Positions 1-9,655 of a stretch of 31,802 bases of DNA are shown here, in pieces (position 1 is the stretch's first letter; each line of letters opens with the position of its first letter). Location of the stretch: positions 1 to 31,802 of the IMG/VR virus record IMGVR_UViG_3300042485_002742; one strand, given 5' to 3'. The DNA comes from a virus. The position numbers were made by a program, and so were the translations under genes. The notes below the pieces were generated by a model, which was not told where the DNA came from, did no database searches, and worked only from the letters and a program-made list of their open reading frames with translations.

Positions 1-1310
1 ATACCGGTTGGTGAAGTTTCTTGAGTAGCAACTGAGAATGTATAAGTAGGAGTTGTAGCAGTAGTTGTTAAATCCCATGGTGTCGATAATGCGAATTGAT
101 AAACAGTATTATTAGTATCTCCAATAAGATGCATTTTAGTGCCATCTGGACTAAATTCTAACCCAGTTGGCGCTGTATCTTGTGTAAATGTATATGCAGT
201 TATATAACTGGCAGTAGAAATATCCCATGCAGTTGATAAATTAAACTGTTGAACTGTATCAGTAGTTGAATCATTAGTAATATAAAACGCAGTTCCATCT
301 GGTTTAAAGAATAATGAAGTTGGTGATCCAGCAGTTGTATTTACACTAAATGATAATCCTGAATAAGTAGCGGTTGAAACACTGAAAGCAGTAGATAAAG
401 TATATTGATAGACTGCATCATTAGTTGATCCAATAATATACATTTTAGTGCCATCACTAGACATACTAACACCATATGCATTAGTGTCTTGTCCAACAAT
501 AGAAATACTATTAACATATCCCCAACCTTCAACGCCTGATGTGGTAGTTAAGGTTTCTTGTGTATTAGTAATTGCTAATTGATTTAATGTATTTTTATTT
601 TCCCATATATTAGTAGTTCCATTATATACTAATAAATCATCTTGAATTGGAGTAGTAATTAATACATTATGTAATTCATCTAATTCATATCCATTCTGGC
701 ATTTAATAAAGATTTCACCATTATTTGCATTTTTTCTACTAACAACACCTAGATATACCATATGATATGGCGCATGTGGTTTATTAGCCATTCCATATAA
801 TACACCGCCAGCAGTAGTTGGACTTAACCATATTGGGTCTCCTTCATCTGTAGCAGCAGTGGTATTTATTCCAGTTAAAACACCTTCAGTAATAATATAT
901 CCGAACCCATTAACAGTGAAATCTTGTGCTGCAAATCCAATGGTAGTAGCACTGGTTAAATCAGTATCAGCTTTTGCTTTAGAAATTAATATATTAGTTC
1001 CACTAGCACCACTAACATATACAACTTCACCTTTTAAAATAACTGACCCATTACCATTCTTTACATATTGTTTTAATATCTTTGAACTAGGTGAATCAAT
1101 AGTGATTGTTTTTGTTTGTGTATTTAAATCAATAGTGGCATGAGGACCAGCAGTGATGGTTGTACTTGAATTTAAATCATTAGCAATTGTATTAGTGCCA
1201 TTTGTAAATCCAAATGTTGCATCACGTAAATTCTTCCAATTATTATCGCCTTCTACCCATGTTAATGGTCTAGCTAAATTTTCTCTTAATGTTACAATTG
1301 GTTTAGCCAC
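1..1310 (-). CDS. Tail fibre / receptor-binding protein with beta-propeller-like repeats (3' end outside window)
   Basis: The frame is open from a GTG at 1310 to the window edge (over 436 residues). I chose GTG because AGGGAG lies 7 nt upstream, and the start overlaps the end of the previous gene. The first ~240 residues are Gly/Thr/Asn-rich, like phage fibre stems. From about residue 270 there are at least three repeats of about 50 residues built on 'SPDGTKM(Y/H)' followed by 'VYQ(Y/F)xLST', a pattern typical of YVTN/WD-like beta-propeller blades. As the last gene of the J-downstream cluster it is probably a distal side fibre or receptor-binding protein. The propeller is inferred from repeat spacing only; the fibre role is from position and composition. 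The C-terminus is not visible. Confidence 0.7.
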   Translation of the reverse strand, partial: MAKPIVTLRENLARPLTWVEGDNNWKNLRDATFGFTNGTNTIANDLNSSTTITAGPHATIDLNTQTKTITIDSPSSKILKQYVKNGNGSVILKGEVVYVSGASGTNILISKAKADTDLTSATTIGFAAQDFTVNGFGYIITEGVLTGINTTAATDEGDPIWLSPTTAGGVLYGMANKPHAPYHMVYLGVVSRKNANNGEIFIKCQNGYELDELHNVLITTPIQDDLLVYNGTTNIWENKNTLNQLAITNTQETLTTTSGVEGWGYVNSISIVGQDTNAYGVSMSSDGTKMYIIGSTNDAVYQYTLSTAFSVSTATYSGLSFSVNTTAGSPTSLFFKPDGTAFYITNDSTTDTVQQFNLSTAWDISTASYITAYTFTQDTAPTGLEFSPDGTKMHLIGDTNNTVYQFALSTPWDLTTTATTPTYTFSVATQETSPTG

Positions 1311-1716
1311 GTGTACTCTCCCTTGAAATAATTAATGTGCCTTGGATAAGACGGCGTGTTATTACACCATCAGTGATTTCTAAATCACGTACGCATTCTA
1401 ATTCTGATCCAGTAAATTTAATCTGACTGGTATCTGGTTTATAGAATATAGCTATGCCACCATTTTCTTTTAAATCACTGACTATTTCATTATTTTCAAT
1501 TTTAGCCCCTACCATGACAGTACCATCTGCAGTATTTAAATCCAACAATACTTTTGAATCATAAGTATTTCTAACTTGACAATTGCCTACAAAACCAGTA
1601 AGATCTAATGGAATAGTTTGGGCATCATCTGTGTAAAGTTGAAAGAATTCAGCGCAATTACTACCTTGTGGTATTGTGATATCTACGATTGTGGCGGATA
1701 AATCATTAATTATCAT
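1303..1716 (-). CDS. Conserved phage tail-region protein (Ig-like fold family seen next to fibres)
   Basis: 137 residues. The N-terminus 'ITIPQGSNC' followed by 'IPLDLTGF' and 'QVRNTYDSK', and the end 'RRLIQGTLIISRE', match a widespread small phage protein whose genes sit between tail-tip and fibre genes. The family pattern is 'IPQGSTF..PINLTGYTARMQIR...LLQGEFIVSPEVTR'. It is probably a structural or assembly partner of the following fibre gene, which starts inside its last codons (GTG at 1310), suggesting translational coupling. AGGAAAAAGAA precedes the ATG. A GATAAATA box lies about 20 nt upstream, so it may begin its own transcription unit. The molecular role is not established. Confidence 0.65.
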   Translation of the reverse strand: MIINDLSATIVDITIPQGSNCAEFFQLYTDDAQTIPLDLTGFVGNCQVRNTYDSKVLLDLNTADGTVMVGAKIENNEIVSDLKENGGIAIFYKPDTSQIKFTGSELECVRDLEITDGVITRRLIQGTLIISRESTRG

Positions 1717-1736
1717 TTCTTTTTCCTATTTTATCT

Positions 1737-1744
1737 TATTTATC
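1737..1744 (-). promoter_or_regulatory. GATAAATA late-promoter-like box
   Basis: Exact minus-strand GATAAATA in the 33-bp gap upstream of the gene starting at 1716. It is one of 12 such boxes, and resembles the T4 late promoter TATAAATA. Promoter function is inferred. Confidence 0.5.
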
Positions 1745-1749
1745 AAAAA

Positions 1750-2205
1750 CTATACAGGTTTTACTGGCCAGATAATTTCAAATGGGTATTTTTCTTGCAA
1801 GGTAATATCTCTTAAAACTTGACGATATGTTTGCCATTCATTGAAATTACTTAATCTTGTAGATGCAGTAAATGTATCTGTCCAGTCAGTTGTAGCTAAT
1901 AACTGTTGACGTTCTTGTTTTACTTCCATTTCTTTGGTTTTGTAAAACAGTTCTTCATCTAGTTTATAACTAAAGGTAGTAGTATCCCATACTTCATATT
2001 GCCCTTGTTGTGGTAGATGAGTTTTGAACTCAGTACCATCCCAATGCCAAGTAGTTAATACTTCAGTATCATCCGATGTAACTGAAATATGTCTGGCAAT
2101 ATAGTCACCATATTCATTACCATCTTCATACATTTGGTCATTAGCTGGACTAGCAATATATCCCACTAATTGTGTTTCTTTATTTACAAAAGCTATTTTT
2201 ATCAT
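1750..2205 (-). CDS. Phage tail assembly chaperone-like protein (Phage_tail_APC type)
   Basis: 151 residues. The C-terminal part carries the family pattern: a basic 'KQERQQLLATTDWTDTF' stretch, then 'NEWQTYRQVLRDI' and the end 'YPFEIIWPVKP'. The motif 'R..LL..TDWT...W..YRQ.LRDI...P..I.WP..P' is typical of small fibre-assembly or tail-assembly-chaperone-like proteins encoded beside tail fibres. The N-terminal ~80 residues are a variable beta-rich part that probably matches the local fibre. Its start lies directly downstream of the stop of the 222-residue gene. It probably helps a fibre fold or attach; the exact client is unknown. Confidence 0.65.
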   Translation of the reverse strand: MIKIAFVNKETQLVGYIASPANDQMYEDGNEYGDYIARHISVTSDDTEVLTTWHWDGTEFKTHLPQQGQYEVWDTTTFSYKLDEELFYKTKEMEVKQERQQLLATTDWTDTFTASTRLSNFNEWQTYRQVLRDITLQEKYPFEIIWPVKPV

Positions 2206-2874
2206 TTAAACATCCATTATTAGAAAAGTTTTATAACTGCCAAAATTTGCATTTACAGGAAATCCACTTAAACTTGTTGCAAGACAATAAGTAGTAAAAG
2301 AGTTATTAGTAACAAATTTACCTAATCTTGAGATAATGAAACCCGTGGTTCCATTCCATATGAAGCCAGTATGTCGAGCTTCTAAAATTGAAAAATATCG
2401 TTTCTTACTACCAATTGGAGCGCCTGGAATACTAGCTGTTAGTGTTGTATAACTTCCATCTTGGGTTGGGGTAAGATTAACTGCTGCTTGGATTGTACCA
2501 ACCTTGATTGTTGAAGAATAAGCAACATTACCGTCTGGTTTATAAATATTAAGTCCATAAGTATTATTATTTATTGAAACAGTTGAATATTTCCTAATGA
2601 TTATATATTCAACTGTTATATTTGATGCAGAATCTGTACTTAAATAAAGAGCTGTACTTCCGCTAGAAAATCCAAATGCATAGATATAGATACCAACATT
2701 ATAAGTATCTGACCTAACTAATACAATATCAGTGGATAGGTCACATGTAATTGGAGCAGATACTGATGAATTTGATGCCAATATAGACCCAGATGAATAA
2801 TAAGAATAATTTTCATAATTATCATCTATAAGCACATAATCGCTGTTTGAAATTGCAGAAAAACCATAACTCAT
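2206..2874 (-). CDS. Putative tail-tip-associated structural protein
   Basis: 222 residues, very rich in Ser, Tyr, Thr and Asn with almost no charged clusters, as in beta-structured virion proteins. It begins 'MSYGFSAISNSDYVLIDD', which parallels the opening 'MAYGLQIWDETGQLTFDSD' of the neighbouring 92-residue protein. This suggests two members of one family of J-associated small proteins with a shared N-terminal beta-strand module. It is separated from that neighbour by only 3 nt, so they are co-transcribed. No catalytic motif is visible. Assignment as structural rests on location directly downstream of J. Confidence 0.55.
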   Translation of the reverse strand: MSYGFSAISNSDYVLIDDNYENYSYYSSGSILASNSSVSAPITCDLSTDIVLVRSDTYNVGIYIYAFGFSSGSTALYLSTDSASNITVEYIIIRKYSTVSINNNTYGLNIYKPDGNVAYSSTIKVGTIQAAVNLTPTQDGSYTTLTASIPGAPIGSKKRYFSILEARHTGFIWNGTTGFIISRLGKFVTNNSFTTYCLATSLSGFPVNANFGSYKTFLIMDV

Positions 2875-2877
2875 ATA

Positions 2878-3156
2878 TTAAAACCTAAAAACATTAAATG
2901 CACCAGCAGGTATATTTGTGTTTGGAAATGGGTAAGTGACCAATACATAACCAGTATTTACTTGTAAACTTATTGTTGGTATTTGTGGTACAACTGCCCA
3001 AGTACCATCAGTTGATATTCCTGGAACAGTTATGCTCTGCGGAGTACTGGAATTAAAAGCCGCATAAGAGTACATACCAATAAATCTAGTAATTCTGCTA
3101 TCAGAATCAAAGGTCAATTGCCCAGTTTCATCCCAAATCTGTAATCCATATGCCAT
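2878..3156 (-). CDS. Small J-associated structural protein
   Basis: 92 residues. The start 'MAYGLQIWDETGQLTFDSD' and the hydrophobic end 'PAGAFNVFRF' are typical of small proteins encoded immediately after gene J in siphoviruses ('M.YGLQVWNA.G...FDS..R..R'). There are no transmembrane segments and no cysteines. It is preceded by AGGAGAATAAT, a strong ribosome binding site, 9 nt after the J stop codon. It is probably a tail-tip or fibre attachment component; the specific function is unknown. Confidence 0.6.
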   Translation of the reverse strand: MAYGLQIWDETGQLTFDSDSRITRFIGMYSYAAFNSSTPQSITVPGISTDGTWAVVPQIPTISLQVNTGYVLVTYPFPNTNIPAGAFNVFRF

Positions 3157-3165
3157 ATTATTCTC

Positions 3166-6100
3166 CTATGCGCTCAAATTACCAAGTTTAACACGCAGTA
3201 CATTACTTGCATCATATACCTTAATCACATTATTGTCCATTTCCATTCTAGCTCCAGTTGTTGCACTTTTAACATTAAAATTATTTCCAGTCAATGATAA
3301 ACTTCCGATTTGAGCAGAACCTATAGCAGCATCGGCAATATAAGTACTTGCATTACTTGAAGTTACTTTATCCAACGTTGCAAAAGCGCCTTGGTTTCTA
3401 ATACTAGCAGCATCAATTAAAGCATCAGCATAATCCTGTGTTACATTCTGAGGTGCAGAAGTAACAATATCAATTGCCCAGCCAGATTCCCATTGACTTC
3501 GTGCAAAGCCTGAATACCCAGCAATAAAGTCTTTAACCATTACTTTAGGAATACTCCAAGAACTTGTAGGTTCACCGATATAAATACAACATTTACCCAG
3601 TGTGGAGTCATAACCAAATCTAACTCTGTTATCCGCAGCTGTTGAACCCAGTAAATTGGCTTCTGTGTTGTACCAAGTTCCTGAGTTATAGTGGTTATAA
3701 CCTGCCAAGTTCAGACTAAAAGATTTATCTTGGCTGTAGGTATAGACATTCACCGTGAATTTCATCATCGTACTAGTGAAACCTTGCGGTAATATAATTC
3801 TAATCATGCCTGTGACAGCACCTTGATTTGAATTATAACTAGCCCCGATAGGACGAGCAACAAACAAAGTACTATTTTCTTCAATAACATTAGAAACTCT
3901 TGTGTCATTGTAGTTAGTTACATCGGCATAATCTGCTGGTTTTCCAGTGCCACCAATACTATTCCAAGCATTAGATGTCATTGGTCCGAATTTAATTTTA
4001 GAAATAGATGAATTTTCATTATGGAAACTAGAATCAAAATATAATGCAGAAGGTATTAAAACACTTACAGTTCTTTTTAATGTACCATTTTGATAATATC
4101 TAATATTAGTACCATCATAAGTGATTGATAAAATATCTCCAACTGAATATGTACCATATCCTCCTATATCATTAGCACTTTCATAAATTCTTAATGTTCC
4201 ATCTCCAGTCATATACCATGCATGATCTAATGTCTCATAACTTGCATTAGTAGCTGGGTCAGTATTTAATCCAGCCATACACCATGCAGTTGTTTGGTCA
4301 GGACTAAATGATGCATATGCTCCTAAAGTATAACTTTCTTTAGAATATGCTTGTGCATTCCATACGCCATGACCTCCACCTGTTTTCTTAATAGTATTAC
4401 CATTAACAGTCATATTTGTTACATTAAATGTTAATGTATCAAGATATGCATTATTAACTACAGTTCCAGATCCACTTGAAACACCTTGAATAGACCCATT
4501 AGTATCTACGTATGTATTATTAGCATAATCAGTGGGTTTTCCAGTTCCACTTACATCAGACCATTTTTGTTGTGCATTTAATAATGCAGCATAGCCTAGG
4601 TTATCAAATAACTTACTCTCTGTACCATCTACTATTTCAACTGTTGGATAACCAAATACTTGTGTCTCTCCTGCATTAGCACAGTAGAACTGGTAAGCAC
4701 GGGTGCCTGTATATTCAACATCACTTGCCCAACAATAATTCCATCTTTCAGCAACTAATTCACCAGTGGTCAAATCAAATATACCTGAACCAGCATTGGT
4801 ATTTCCTGTACTGCCAGCCGGAAATACATAACCAACCAATAAATACCAACGATTTGCCACAAGATCGCCTCTTCCCCCATACACAAGATAAGGATTACTG
4901 TTTTTATTACTTGTGTTTAAATCACAAACTGTATTTGCACCAATACCCCAGTAGTAACTACCAGTACTTCCTCCGGTTATTTTGACCGGAACTGCAAATC
5001 TATATGGTTTATTTTTATCAACCTTGAACCAATTTTTACCAAAAGAAGGGTCTCCTTGATTTCTATCCCAACCACCTGCTTCATTACCGTCAGCATTGGC
5101 TATGCATTTCCATACAGGAACTTTTACACCATTGACATCGGTATCATAATCAATTGCATTTTCTGCGCTAGTCCCGTTAAGAACCCAAGGCGGTGTTTGA
5201 CCAACAACCCAAGCGCCAGTTTGTAGATTATTAAGAATTAAATCATTACTAGGCTGTCCAGAGATATTAGTACCCCAAGTGGCACCTACAGTTGCATTAT
5301 TAGCTGGTTTAGTTCCACTTGGATTAGAAATATAATCCCATACTGCACCACCACTTGCCATAGTAACATTACCAGCACTATCTTTGATAGTAATACTATT
5401 AAAGTTAGCTGCTCCATCTTTGTCTATTCTCCAACCAGTATAACTTCCACCACTATTACTATAATTATCTGACTCAATAATATTTCCAATCTGTGCCATG
5501 TTTGTAATATAGGCAGTGTTAGTAGCAAGAGCATTAGTTAAAAGAGAACCAGCAATTATTTGATCTCCATCTATAAATGCTTTACCAGCATCTGCTGTGA
5601 TATTATTTGCACCTTTATATGTTGCAAGTATTCTACCACCTGCAGCAACCGCAGTACTTGAACTAGTTGTTTGTTGTAATGTAGTATTTCCAGGAATATA
5701 ATACAAGTACATTGTGTTAGTTGACCAAACATAACTACCTGCATTTACAGTCACTGGTGTAGTTTCACTATTTTTATAAACTGTAAATGAACCCCAAGAT
5801 ACAGTGTTAGTAGATTCATTGGTACTAAATTGTAAACCATTATAGGTATAAGTATCCGCGTTTAAACTAATACCAGTACCAGCACTACGTGATGTTTCTG
5901 TACCAGAACCAAAAGTATCATTAGGTGTTACAGTATAATAATAAGTTGTGCCAGCAGTACTAACAAAATCAAGATAATTATTAACTGTTGTTATAGTTTC
6001 TAATAATGTACCACCAGATGCAGCACTATATTTTTTAAATGTATAACTTACTAAATCAGTTGCACTTGGAATAGCAGCTTTTAAATAAGCACCATTGATG

Positions 6101-9100
6101 GTATTACTAATAGTCATAGTAGTACTAGGTGCTGGATTATTGAATGTTTTACTACTTGATACACTTAATCTACCCATTGCATCACGGCTAAACAATTTCA
6201 ATAAAACACTTCTACTTGGAGAACCATAATCTGCTTTATTCTGTGCAAATGAATAATCATATTGACCACCTTTTGCAACATTTGGTTGAACTATAATAGT
6301 ATTAAGTTTAGTTAATCCATTAGTTGTCCATACTTCTATAACATAATCTAATAATCTATCTGTTTTATTATCATTATTTGTATTATAATCCCAAGATAAT
6401 GGTAAGAATGGATCAGTAAAAGTAACACCAGTAGTATTTCTTACATAAAAATTACTTGGTGCTTCTAAAGTGCTACTTCTAGCACTTACTTTATAATCAA
6501 ATGTACCATAAGCTTGTAATGATCTTTTACCCATTGAATTACTAACATCAATTAATACTTCATATTGACCAGGTGTTGTATCAGGTATAATGAATTCTTT
6601 TAATGATGTAGTAGGTAATGCTTCATATTCAAGTCCATCACGTCTCCATAGACAACTAAATGTAACTGCTTCTTCAATCGCAGCACTCCAATCAAATGTA
6701 ACACGAATATAATTATTTGTATTAATACCATTATTACTAAAATGCTCGAAGAATTGAATGTTAGTTGGTTTGGCTAATATATCATTAGTTAAATTACTAT
6801 AAACAGGTGTTTCAACTACCAATCCTTGTTCAATAACACTAAATTTATTTGCATCATAGAAATTAGCAGTGAAATTATATTTTCCTTTTTCTAATTCAGA
6901 TATATTAATAATTTTAAAACTACGTGCTTCTACTAATCCATTAGAATAAACATAAAATTCTTTACTAGAATAATCACCAACTGGAATAATTGAATCAACT
7001 GTTAATGTGGTATAAGTGCCTGGTGTATTAGTAATGGTTCTTTCAATAATATCATCATTTGCTAAATTAGTCAATGCTACTTTATAAGTATATCCTGCTT
7101 GAATAACAATTGGACTATCAACATTAACAACACTTGATGTTGTATAAGAACTTGCCATTTGTCCAGCTTCTAATTGGATATTAGCAACAAATACTTCTTG
7201 GCCAGCAACATCAGAATCAAAGAATAATTGGTTTATTGTTGTTGTAGTAGGTAATGTTTTAAAATAAGCCGTTAATTTCTTCCAATTACTACCCAAATCA
7301 GTTATAGTATAATTACCACCTCTAGTTATTGAATGACTAGTAAATGGTTGACAATAAACATTACCTTCTGGCCATCCTGTATCTGAGAATTTTAAAAAAA
7401 AATCATCTACTGCGCCATTGCTACTATAATAAACACATGAAATTGAATAATAAGTATTTGGTAAAACACTTAATGATGAATTAAATAAATATTTTCTTGG
7501 ATTATCTTGACTAACACCAATTATTTTCCATCCAGTATAACCACCCATTGTGGTATCTGTAGAGACTAAATTACTACCAAATAAATTAGTAGGTGCAGTG
7601 ATAACTCTACCAGCTAGATAAGTACCAGTATTAGTAACATAATCATTATCCATGATTTTAACAACATCACCAATACCAACATCAATTGAGTTTAATGCTA
7701 GTCCAAATGAAACAATATCTTCTTGTTTGGCTTCTGTATATAATACCCATTTAGCTAATCGTTTAGCAAATGATTCTGTTACTGACCCATAAGCAGTGAA
7801 ATCTTGGACATTATAACCCCATTTTTCAATACCATTATTATAATCAACTGTATTACTTGCTCCACTAGTTGTATTAACTAAACTAATAGTACGTGGTAGA
7901 TAATGGTCATCTTTATCATTAAAAGTAATATTAACTGCTGTTATGCGTTGGCTGCTATCAGTAGTACTATAATTAAAAATACCATCAAGTACATTTGAAT
8001 TATTTAATATTTTAGTAGCAGCAGTTGGTCTATCTTGAACAATACTAATTAAATTACTATTCATACTAATATTAGCTCTCATATTACTAGCTACTGCATG
8101 TAATAATTGCCAAGCATCTTCTTGTGTTTGAATCACATTATTAAAGCAATAACGGACTTCATATCCACCCATGCCATTTGGAACTAATCCATCATTGTAA
8201 ACAGCAGCATCATAAAATGCCCATTTATCAACTGCTACTGGTGTATTCATATAATTAGCAATACCATAACGTGTATTAGTAATTAAATCATATAATATCC
8301 AAGCAGTGTTATCTGTCCATGCTGTTTTAAATAATCCATTCCAAGAACCACTATAAACTCGTGTAATTGGGTCATAGTTAACTGGTACTTGAACTTTAAT
8401 ACCCATTACATCATATGCACGATTTGGGATTTGATTACCAACGGATTCACTTGGGATACTAATTGCTGCTACTGCGCTATTATTATAAGTTTCTGTAGTA
8501 GATTGTATTTCTGTCCATCTAGCAAATTTTAAATCACTTTGGCTTGCTGTATCTGGGTCATCTGCACTTATTCTTGATACTCTAACATCCCAAGTAGCTG
8601 CTGGTGCTGTTATTCTATGAGTGAATTCATAATTACTCATGGTTTTACCAGTCAATGATTTATCAATAACAGATTGCCAAGAACCAGTTCCACCTACTGT
8701 TGAACGCACATCAATTTTATAAGCAATTGTGTTACCATTAACATCACCGTTGGTTTTATTTTGAACATATAATCCATTTGGCAATGATAAAGTAATTTTA
8801 GCAAAGTCAACGCCACTGGTGGTGATTGATTGAATAACAGGAGTTGATGCAGTTACAGTAACATCTTTTTGAAATTCTGATTCTGCATCTGGGAACCAGT
8901 TGATTTTTTCTTGACTAGGTAATCCATTACGTGAATCAAACACAACATTAGTGAAATTATAGGTATTATCAGTATTTTGTAATGGTGTATTATTAATATA
9001 AACACCTTTTGGTCCACCTACTATACCTTCAATTTCACCTTCTGAAATTACTTCAAGAACACGTGCAATCGCTGCACTACGAAGAGTGTCAGCTGCTTCT

Positions 9101-9642
9101 GTTGCAACATGTGGTGTGCCACCTTTACCACCACCACCATTATGGACTTTAAACCAATCAATACCATCACTTGATACCAAATAAGTATGCATTGGTAATA
9201 CTTCAAGATTATATACAGTGAAATCAGCACTATATTCTTCTTTTGGTTGAATACTAATTTCATCAATAATAACTTGACTACCATCCATTAATGTGAATGA
9301 TTCATTAATATTAAAATCTTGTGCTTCTTTATGTTCATTAGTGATATTATCATAGATAGCATGATTACCTGTAACTAATGGCATCCCATTATGGAAATCA
9401 TATAAATCATGAGAAATATCACTACCAATATGTTTAAAAACTTGTTTAATAATACCAAACTCTAATTCACCAAATCTATCATAACCAATAATAATATCAT
9501 TGGGTTTTAATGTTTCAATTGGTGTATAACCATGCTGAGTTCTAACAAAGGTTCCAGCTGGGAAACAACTACCACTACCACTGATTCCATCATTAATAAC
9601 TTCTTCAATTGGTTCTAAATGATTTGCTGAATAATATTTCAT
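3166..9642 (-). CDS. J: Tail-tip host-specificity protein J with N-terminal intein-like Hint domain
   Basis: 2158 residues, about twice the length of lambda gpJ (1132). Residues 1-25 are a short leader, and residues 26-168 form a Hint domain (separate entry). From residue 169 the protein matches the start of lambda J: a Gly/Lys-rich segment, then 'VISEGEIEGIVGG' (lambda 'AISEGPIEGPVDG'). Further lambda-like landmarks are 'VPVNYDPITRVYSGSWNG' and 'DKWAFYDAAVYND'. Later parts include a jelly-roll-like insertion at about 695-835 ending in 'IQLEAGQMASSYTTS', fibronectin-III-like repeats at about 950-1200, a second jelly-roll-like part at about 1475-1680, a SPRY/concanavalin-like domain at about 1710-1890 and a phage fibre module at about 1930-2070. 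AAGGAAG precedes the ATG. It forms the central tail-tip hub and binds the host receptor. The extra sugar-binding-like domains suggest surface glycan recognition. Confidence 0.92.
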   Translation of the reverse strand: MKYYSANHLEPIEEVINDGISGSGSCFPAGTFVRTQHGYTPIETLKPNDIIIGYDRFGELEFGIIKQVFKHIGSDISHDLYDFHNGMPLVTGNHAIYDNITNEHKEAQDFNINESFTLMDGSQVIIDEISIQPKEEYSADFTVYNLEVLPMHTYLVSSDGIDWFKVHNGGGGKGGTPHVATEAADTLRSAAIARVLEVISEGEIEGIVGGPKGVYINNTPLQNTDNTYNFTNVVFDSRNGLPSQEKINWFPDAESEFQKDVTVTASTPVIQSITTSGVDFAKITLSLPNGLYVQNKTNGDVNGNTIAYKIDVRSTVGGTGSWQSVIDKSLTGKTMSNYEFTHRITAPAATWDVRVSRISADDPDTASQSDLKFARWTEIQSTTETYNNSAVAAISIPSESVGNQIPNRAYDVMGIKVQVPVNYDPITRVYSGSWNGLFKTAWTDNTAWILYDLITNTRYGIANYMNTPVAVDKWAFYDAAVYNDGLVPNGMGGYEVRYCFNNVIQTQEDAWQLLHAVASNMRANISMNSNLISIVQDRPTAATKILNNSNVLDGIFNYSTTDSSQRITAVNITFNDKDDHYLPRTISLVNTTSGASNTVDYNNGIEKWGYNVQDFTAYGSVTESFAKRLAKWVLYTEAKQEDIVSFGLALNSIDVGIGDVVKIMDNDYVTNTGTYLAGRVITAPTNLFGSNLVSTDTTMGGYTGWKIIGVSQDNPRKYLFNSSLSVLPNTYYSISCVYYSSNGAVDDFFLKFSDTGWPEGNVYCQPFTSHSITRGGNYTITDLGSNWKKLTAYFKTLPTTTTINQLFFDSDVAGQEVFVANIQLEAGQMASSYTTSSVVNVDSPIVIQAGYTYKVALTNLANDDIIERTITNTPGTYTTLTVDSIIPVGDYSSKEFYVYSNGLVEARSFKIINISELEKGKYNFTANFYDANKFSVIEQGLVVETPVYSNLTNDILAKPTNIQFFEHFSNNGINTNNYIRVTFDWSAAIEEAVTFSCLWRRDGLEYEALPTTSLKEFIIPDTTPGQYEVLIDVSNSMGKRSLQAYGTFDYKVSARSSTLEAPSNFYVRNTTGVTFTDPFLPLSWDYNTNNDNKTDRLLDYVIEVWTTNGLTKLNTIIVQPNVAKGGQYDYSFAQNKADYGSPSRSVLLKLFSRDAMGRLSVSSSKTFNNPAPSTTMTISNTINGAYLKAAIPSATDLVSYTFKKYSAASGGTLLETITTVNNYLDFVSTAGTTYYYTVTPNDTFGSGTETSRSAGTGISLNADTYTYNGLQFSTNESTNTVSWGSFTVYKNSETTPVTVNAGSYVWSTNTMYLYYIPGNTTLQQTTSSSTAVAAGGRILATYKGANNITADAGKAFIDGDQIIAGSLLTNALATNTAYITNMAQIGNIIESDNYSNSGGSYTGWRIDKDGAANFNSITIKDSAGNVTMASGGAVWDYISNPSGTKPANNATVGATWGTNISGQPSNDLILNNLQTGAWVVGQTPPWVLNGTSAENAIDYDTDVNGVKVPVWKCIANADGNEAGGWDRNQGDPSFGKNWFKVDKNKPYRFAVPVKITGGSTGSYYWGIGANTVCDLNTSNKNSNPYLVYGGRGDLVANRWYLLVGYVFPAGSTGNTNAGSGIFDLTTGELVAERWNYCWASDVEYTGTRAYQFYCANAGETQVFGYPTVEIVDGTESKLFDNLGYAALLNAQQKWSDVSGTGKPTDYANNTYVDTNGSIQGVSSGSGTVVNNAYLDTLTFNVTNMTVNGNTIKKTGGGHGVWNAQAYSKESYTLGAYASFSPDQTTAWCMAGLNTDPATNASYETLDHAWYMTGDGTLRIYESANDIGGYGTYSVGDILSITYDGTNIRYYQNGTLKRTVSVLIPSALYFDSSFHNENSSISKIKFGPMTSNAWNSIGGTGKPADYADVTNYNDTRVSNVIEENSTLFVARPIGASYNSNQGAVTGMIRIILPQGFTSTMMKFTVNVYTYSQDKSFSLNLAGYNHYNSGTWYNTEANLLGSTAADNRVRFGYDSTLGKCCIYIGEPTSSWSIPKVMVKDFIAGYSGFARSQWESGWAIDIVTSAPQNVTQDYADALIDAASIRNQGAFATLDKVTSSNASTYIADAAIGSAQIGSLSLTGNNFNVKSATTGARMEMDNNVIKVYDASNVLRVKLGNLSA
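9139..9567 (-). other. Hint (bacterial-intein-like) domain inside J
   Basis: J residues 26-168 (about 143). Block A starts at Cys26 ('CFPAGTFVRTQHGYTPIE'). Block B is 'VTGNHAIYD' with the TxxH pair Thr91/His94. Block F is 'VYNLEVLPMHTYLV'. The domain ends 'VHN' at His167-Asn168. These are the N-S acyl shift and Asn-cyclisation residues of inteins. The residue after Asn168 is Gly, not Cys/Ser/Thr, so canonical splicing is unlikely; cleavage as in bacterial intein-like domains is expected. The size leaves no room for a homing nuclease. The lambda-J-like sequence begins right after the Asn. Confidence 0.9.
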
Positions 9643-9655
9643 TAATTAAACTTCC

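Noticed and set aside
9048-9284. 78-codon minus frame inside J
   Set aside because: Out-of-frame shadow of the Hint domain region, Leu/Val-rich, no start signal.
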